DNA of 64,000 nt from Legionella cardiaca (lineage in GTDB: Bacteria > Pseudomonadota > Gammaproteobacteria > Legionellales > Legionellaceae): assembly GCF_029026145.1 (NCBI RefSeq), contig NZ_CP119078.1, positions 1,441,001-1,505,000 on the forward strand, given 5' to 3'. Positions 61,075 to 64,000 of this stretch are shown here, piece after piece. The position numbers were made by a program, and so were the translations under genes. The notes under the pieces were generated by a model. That model was not told where the DNA came from. It saw only the letters and a list, made by a program, of their open reading frames with translations, and searched no databases. Numbering within the stretch: the stretch's first letter is position 1; each line of letters opens with the position of its first letter.

Positions 61075-62148
61075 TTACATTGAAGATTTCGGTGGTTCTG
61101 TTGTCCCCTCAGAGTTTTTTTCTTTATTAAGTTTTTCTTTCATACTATCGACCATTTTTTTGGTAGATGAAGATAAATTAAAAAAGGTACTTAATTTGCT
61201 TGGTGATCGTTTTGCATAGAGGACTTCCTCCTTCCCTTTTTCATGTTCGCTGATGCATTGCAGCAGATCACTTGCACTTAAATTATTTTTACCGGCGATA
61301 CTGTTATACATAGTTTTCAATGCGGCAAATTTATCTCGTGTTGCCTGCTCTCTAGTGTCTTTATGGGGAATTTCTTCTAATCGTTTATAAAGTTTCTCAA
61401 GAACAGCACGTTGCGTTTTTCCCAAGTCTTTATAAGCTGTAGGGGGCGGAGGAAAAATATAAAAGCTGTCTGCATCCAACTTCTTATCAATGAATTGCGT
61501 TTTATAAGCAGGAGCGACAAAAAAGTGTTTCGAAACATTGGCCTTAAAACCTAAAACGATATCAAGAATATTTAAAGCTGTGGTGCGGCAAGAATTATTA
61601 ATAATCTGTATTTTTTGCGTATTTGTAGCTGCTTTATTAAATTGTTCTTCTTTCCCTTCTTTAGGTACAAATGTATTTGTGCCGAGTTCTTCATGAATTA
61701 ATTCAATCTCACCACCCTCTGTTGGTTCGTGAGGTACATAACAAGATATAGCTGCATTCTTAGCACGTTCAACAACGTAGTAATTCGTATTAAGCTCATT
61801 TAGAATTGTTGGATTTTTCTTCTGTTCTTGCTCCATAGTCCATATAAGTGCCAAAAATTCTTTATATTGCTCGTAATTAATAGCATAGGCCTGATAATTT
61901 ATTTCTCCATCGTCTTGTTCAATGCCTTCATCAGCTAGTCGACCTAATGTTCCCGTAGTTATATATTTCACTCCTAATTTCAGAGGACTTCTCACATCAG
62001 AGTCAATATCATTAGTTTTGCCTACACGAGCCAAAATTAGTGGCTTGTTATCCTGTACCACACCTAACATAACAAAGCTATGAATTCCCTCTTTGGCTAT
62101 TGCAAGGAAAAATTCATCATCTCTTTTAACTTTTATCGTTTCGGCCAT
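61075..62148 (-). CDS. Hypothetical protein, candidate Dot/Icm effector
   Basis: The 357-residue protein has a beta-rich N-terminal half beginning MAETIKVKRDDEFFLAIAKEG, and NNSCRTTALNILDIVLGF near residue 190, a Cys-Arg-Thr phrase that I have the impression recurs in Legionella proteins of unknown function. The C-terminal 60 residues are helical, with SPSKLSTFFNLSSSTKK and a Ser/Glu/Lys/Pro-rich tail like Dot/Icm signals. The ATG follows AGAGAAGT. It is divergent from the truncated hydrolase-like gene. No catalytic function is assigned; Cys189 and the preceding His residues could suggest a cysteine protease fold, but this is speculation. Confidence 0.7.
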   Translation of the reverse strand: MAETIKVKRDDEFFLAIAKEGIHSFVMLGVVQDNKPLILARVGKTNDIDSDVRSPLKLGVKYITTGTLGRLADEGIEQDDGEINYQAYAINYEQYKEFLALIWTMEQEQKKNPTILNELNTNYYVVERAKNAAISCYVPHEPTEGGEIELIHEELGTNTFVPKEGKEEQFNKAATNTQKIQIINNSCRTTALNILDIVLGFKANVSKHFFVAPAYKTQFIDKKLDADSFYIFPPPPTAYKDLGKTQRAVLEKLYKRLEEIPHKDTREQATRDKFAALKTMYNSIAGKNNLSASDLLQCISEHEKGKEEVLYAKRSPSKLSTFFNLSSSTKKMVDSMKEKLNKEKNSEGTTEPPKSSM

Positions 62149-62160
62149 ATTAACTTCTCT

Positions 62161-62189
62161 TTGACTTACTTATGATCTATTATGATAAT
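62161..62189 (+). promoter_or_regulatory. Sigma-70 promoter of the hydrolase-like gene
   Basis: TTGACT (62161-62166), a 17-bp spacer and GATAAT (62184-62189) lie 37 bp before the ATG at 62227. The arrangement is the same as for the CsrA-paralogue promoter. Confidence 0.65.
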
Positions 62190-62226
62190 TATAGAGCTTT
62201 TTGTAAATAATTTAACGAGATTTAAA

Positions 62227-64000
62227 ATGGGCAAAAAAATTCTCTTTGCTTTTGGCGGAACAGGAGACAAAGCAGAGAGATTAAGCGAAAGCTATCAAAA
62301 AAAGTTAGATTTTAATGATGATGTCGTGAGAGTCTATTTCAGCGGCTGCCAAGACTATGCGATTGGTGGTAAAACACCTGGAATAGGTTATATTAGCCCT
62401 AATCTTGATGTTGTTAGCAGCAAACTACGTGAATGTTTTAATGACACAGGCGAGCTATCTTTAGCTAAATTAAAGCAAAAATTTGGCAGCGCCATCATTA
62501 TTAAAGGCGCTAATGATGACGACGATTCAATTCAGATTGATGATATCACCTTAACTGGTTTTAGTCGCGGAGGAGTGACAACATTTGCCGTTGCTCGTCA
62601 TTTAGACGATCTTGACATACCTATATCTCTTTATGCCAGTGATCCAGTACCAGGTAATAGTAAACAAAATGCCCAAAAACAATCTTCTGAGTTTTATAAA
62701 AATCATGATTTAAGTGGCTGCAAAAACTTGCAGCATGCAACGGTAGTTTTAGGTGCTTACAAAAAAAATGTAAGCCCACTGCATAATAAATTTTTTAGGC
62801 AAATGGCCCCGCTATTTCAAGCTAATTGTGATCATGCAATCTACACCGTTCCTAAAACTCATCACCTTAGATGGAATCCTATGGCAGAGAATGAAGAACA
62901 ACAGTTTCTCTATAATAGAGGAATAGCCAAAAATGAACGATATTATTCAGAAGATACAGCACCTTTATTCTTTGTTCCTAAAATTTTACAACAAAAAACT
63001 CATATAGGAGTCGAAGGGCGAACGGGGTTATCAGCTCGCTTTAAAGAAAAACTGATTGATACAGTTGCTTTTTTCTATCCGCTTGTAAGTCGTTCTGATC
63101 CTGTCAAAATAGGACAAGCACTTTACGCACTACAACTTGCCTCTGATTTCGCAGATAGAAAAACGTTAAATATTGCGGTACGAAAAAGTACTATTGAAGC
63201 CAAAGTATTGCGAGAGTTTATTGTTGAATTTGAAAACATTAACTCTTATGTCTTTCGCAAAGAAAAAAATGAGCCCGATGCTCTCAAAGACTTCAGAAGG
63301 GATGTCTATCAATTACTAGTAGATTATTCAATAACGGATGCTTCACTTCATGAGAAACAGGCACTACAAGAAGATATTTTAGCCAGAGTAAAGGCTTTAA
63401 AAGGAAGAATATCAAGCAACAATTATAATGAGCTTAATAAGCTCGTTAAAGAATTTCTTAAAGAGAATGTTCTATTTCATCCTGATTTAACACAATACAT
63501 TGACGAAACAGAAACTTATAACTCCAAACCAGCTTCCTCTTATCAAGCCACGCCACTTGTTAGTATTAGGAATATTACCGATCCTGCAGAGCTTGCTCAT
63601 AGGCTATACCACATGTCAGACAGGGCACGGGCTGCATCTTATGAGAGTTTTGCTGCTAATTTACCCCACATAGTAAAAAGTACGGAGGAATTGGCAAATA
63701 TTATTCGATTCTTACCTCCAGATAAAATGGAGAAAGCATTAAAAATTCCGGAAATGAAACAGTTAATTACCAATATGGATAATGTTAATTTAATTATGGA
63801 AAAATTATTTACTTCAGATCAGAAAAAACAACTTTTTTCCTCCATTAAAAATAATATTGGCAAGATGGACTTAAATTTTGAACAACTAGGCCGATTAATA
63901 CCACATATCCCACATGCTCAAGCTAAAGAGCTGTTGGAATCTGTCTCATTCAATGCGGTCACTAACAAATCTAGCAGAGATGTCATAGAGTTTTTGGATA
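62227..64000 (+). CDS. Alpha/beta-hydrolase-like protein, candidate effector, 3' end outside
   Basis: The frame is open from the ATG at 62227 to the right edge, 591 codons, without a stop. The N-terminus (MGKKILFAFGGTGDKAERL) starts a Rossmann-like strand. TLTGFSRGGVTTFAVA near residue 118 is a G-x-S-x-G nucleophile elbow like that of DUF2235/Tle-type lipases, with SDPVPGN as the next strand and possible Asp. The later part is helical, containing repeated phrases of the LPPDKMEKALK and LIPHIPHAQAKELL kind. It is probably a lipase-like effector. Overall size, C-terminal signal and the His of the triad cannot be judged. Confidence 0.72.
   Translation, partial: MGKKILFAFGGTGDKAERLSESYQKKLDFNDDVVRVYFSGCQDYAIGGKTPGIGYISPNLDVVSSKLRECFNDTGELSLAKLKQKFGSAIIIKGANDDDDSIQIDDITLTGFSRGGVTTFAVARHLDDLDIPISLYASDPVPGNSKQNAQKQSSEFYKNHDLSGCKNLQHATVVLGAYKKNVSPLHNKFFRQMAPLFQANCDHAIYTVPKTHHLRWNPMAENEEQQFLYNRGIAKNERYYSEDTAPLFFVPKILQQKTHIGVEGRTGLSARFKEKLIDTVAFFYPLVSRSDPVKIGQALYALQLASDFADRKTLNIAVRKSTIEAKVLREFIVEFENINSYVFRKEKNEPDALKDFRRDVYQLLVDYSITDASLHEKQALQEDILARVKALKGRISSNNYNELNKLVKEFLKENVLFHPDLTQYIDETETYNSKPASSYQATPLVSIRNITDPAELAHRLYHMSDRARAASYESFAANLPHIVKSTEELANIIRFLPPDKMEKALKIPEMKQLITNMDNVNLIMEKLFTSDQKKQLFSSIKNNIGKMDLNFEQLGRLIPHIPHAQAKELLESVSFNAVTNKSSRDVIEFLD

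Noticed and set aside
1-64000. CRISPR arrays, insertion sequences, prophage genes, integrases
   Set aside because: None was seen: the only tandem arrays are the coding repeats at 47252-47611 and 51149-51388, and no transposase or integrase motif appears in any frame.

Overview
The window looks like a chromosomal segment of a Legionella species that is probably not L. pneumophila. The evidence is low-GC gammaproteobacterial gene content, a very large NAD-specific glutamate dehydrogenase, a phosphatidylcholine synthase, a CsrA paralogue of the CsrR type, and several coiled-coil or eukaryotic-like proteins with the look of Dot/Icm (type IVB) effectors. Three of these effector candidates have a tandem 9-bp repeat of the PmrA-box type (cTTAATatT-N2-cTTAATatT) upstream. 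All assignments come from reading the sequence; no database search was run.

Left part (1-32.6 kb), mostly core. It holds miaE, lpxH, minC, fadD, a CoA-type Nudix hydrolase and pabB, then a three-gene 2-oxoacid dehydrogenase operon (E1 alpha, E1 beta, E2). A 1462-residue coiled-coil effector candidate follows. Next come a S1/P1 nuclease and the tolQRAB envelope operon headed by ruvB and ybgC (all minus strand), a RpoE-like sigma factor, ygfX-sdhE divergent from ygfZ, a cytochrome b561, the glutamate dehydrogenase, an L,D-transpeptidase and a succinate-semialdehyde-type dehydrogenase.

Middle part (33-45.3 kb). A plus-strand run encodes phosphatidylcholine synthase, a small secreted protein, a membrane protein, a thioredoxin-like protein and a YqfO-like protein. 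It faces the rpsF-rpsR-DUF2232-rplI operon. A Fic protein follows with a three-copy 34-bp-period repeat in its upstream region, then a CsrA paralogue behind a good promoter, a PAP2 phosphatase, a second L,D-transpeptidase, the two-subunit beta-oxidation complex, and a tRNA-Ser/tRNA-Arg pair.

Right part (45.3-64 kb), accessory. It starts at the tRNAs with a glycine-zipper microprotein, an OTU-like deubiquitinase candidate carrying ten 12-residue repeats, and a smaller effector candidate sharing a C-terminal motif with it. After a DUF4153 membrane protein and a secreted (GTSTSTDS)n repeat protein come three genes of an NHLM-type peptide exporter: an HlyD-like adaptor, a C39 peptidase/ABC protein and a second ABC protein. 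About 1.5 kb beyond lie an SDR oxidoreductase, a DUF1772 gene with an amber codon at position 5, and a minus-strand pair made of a 58-residue peptide gene and a protein resembling the alpha-ketoglutarate/HExxH peptide beta-hydroxylases of RiPP clusters. The exporter, the putative modifying enzyme and the small peptide may together form an undescribed RiPP pathway, which is the most interesting proposal here. The window ends in another effector candidate and a truncated alpha/beta-hydrolase-like gene.
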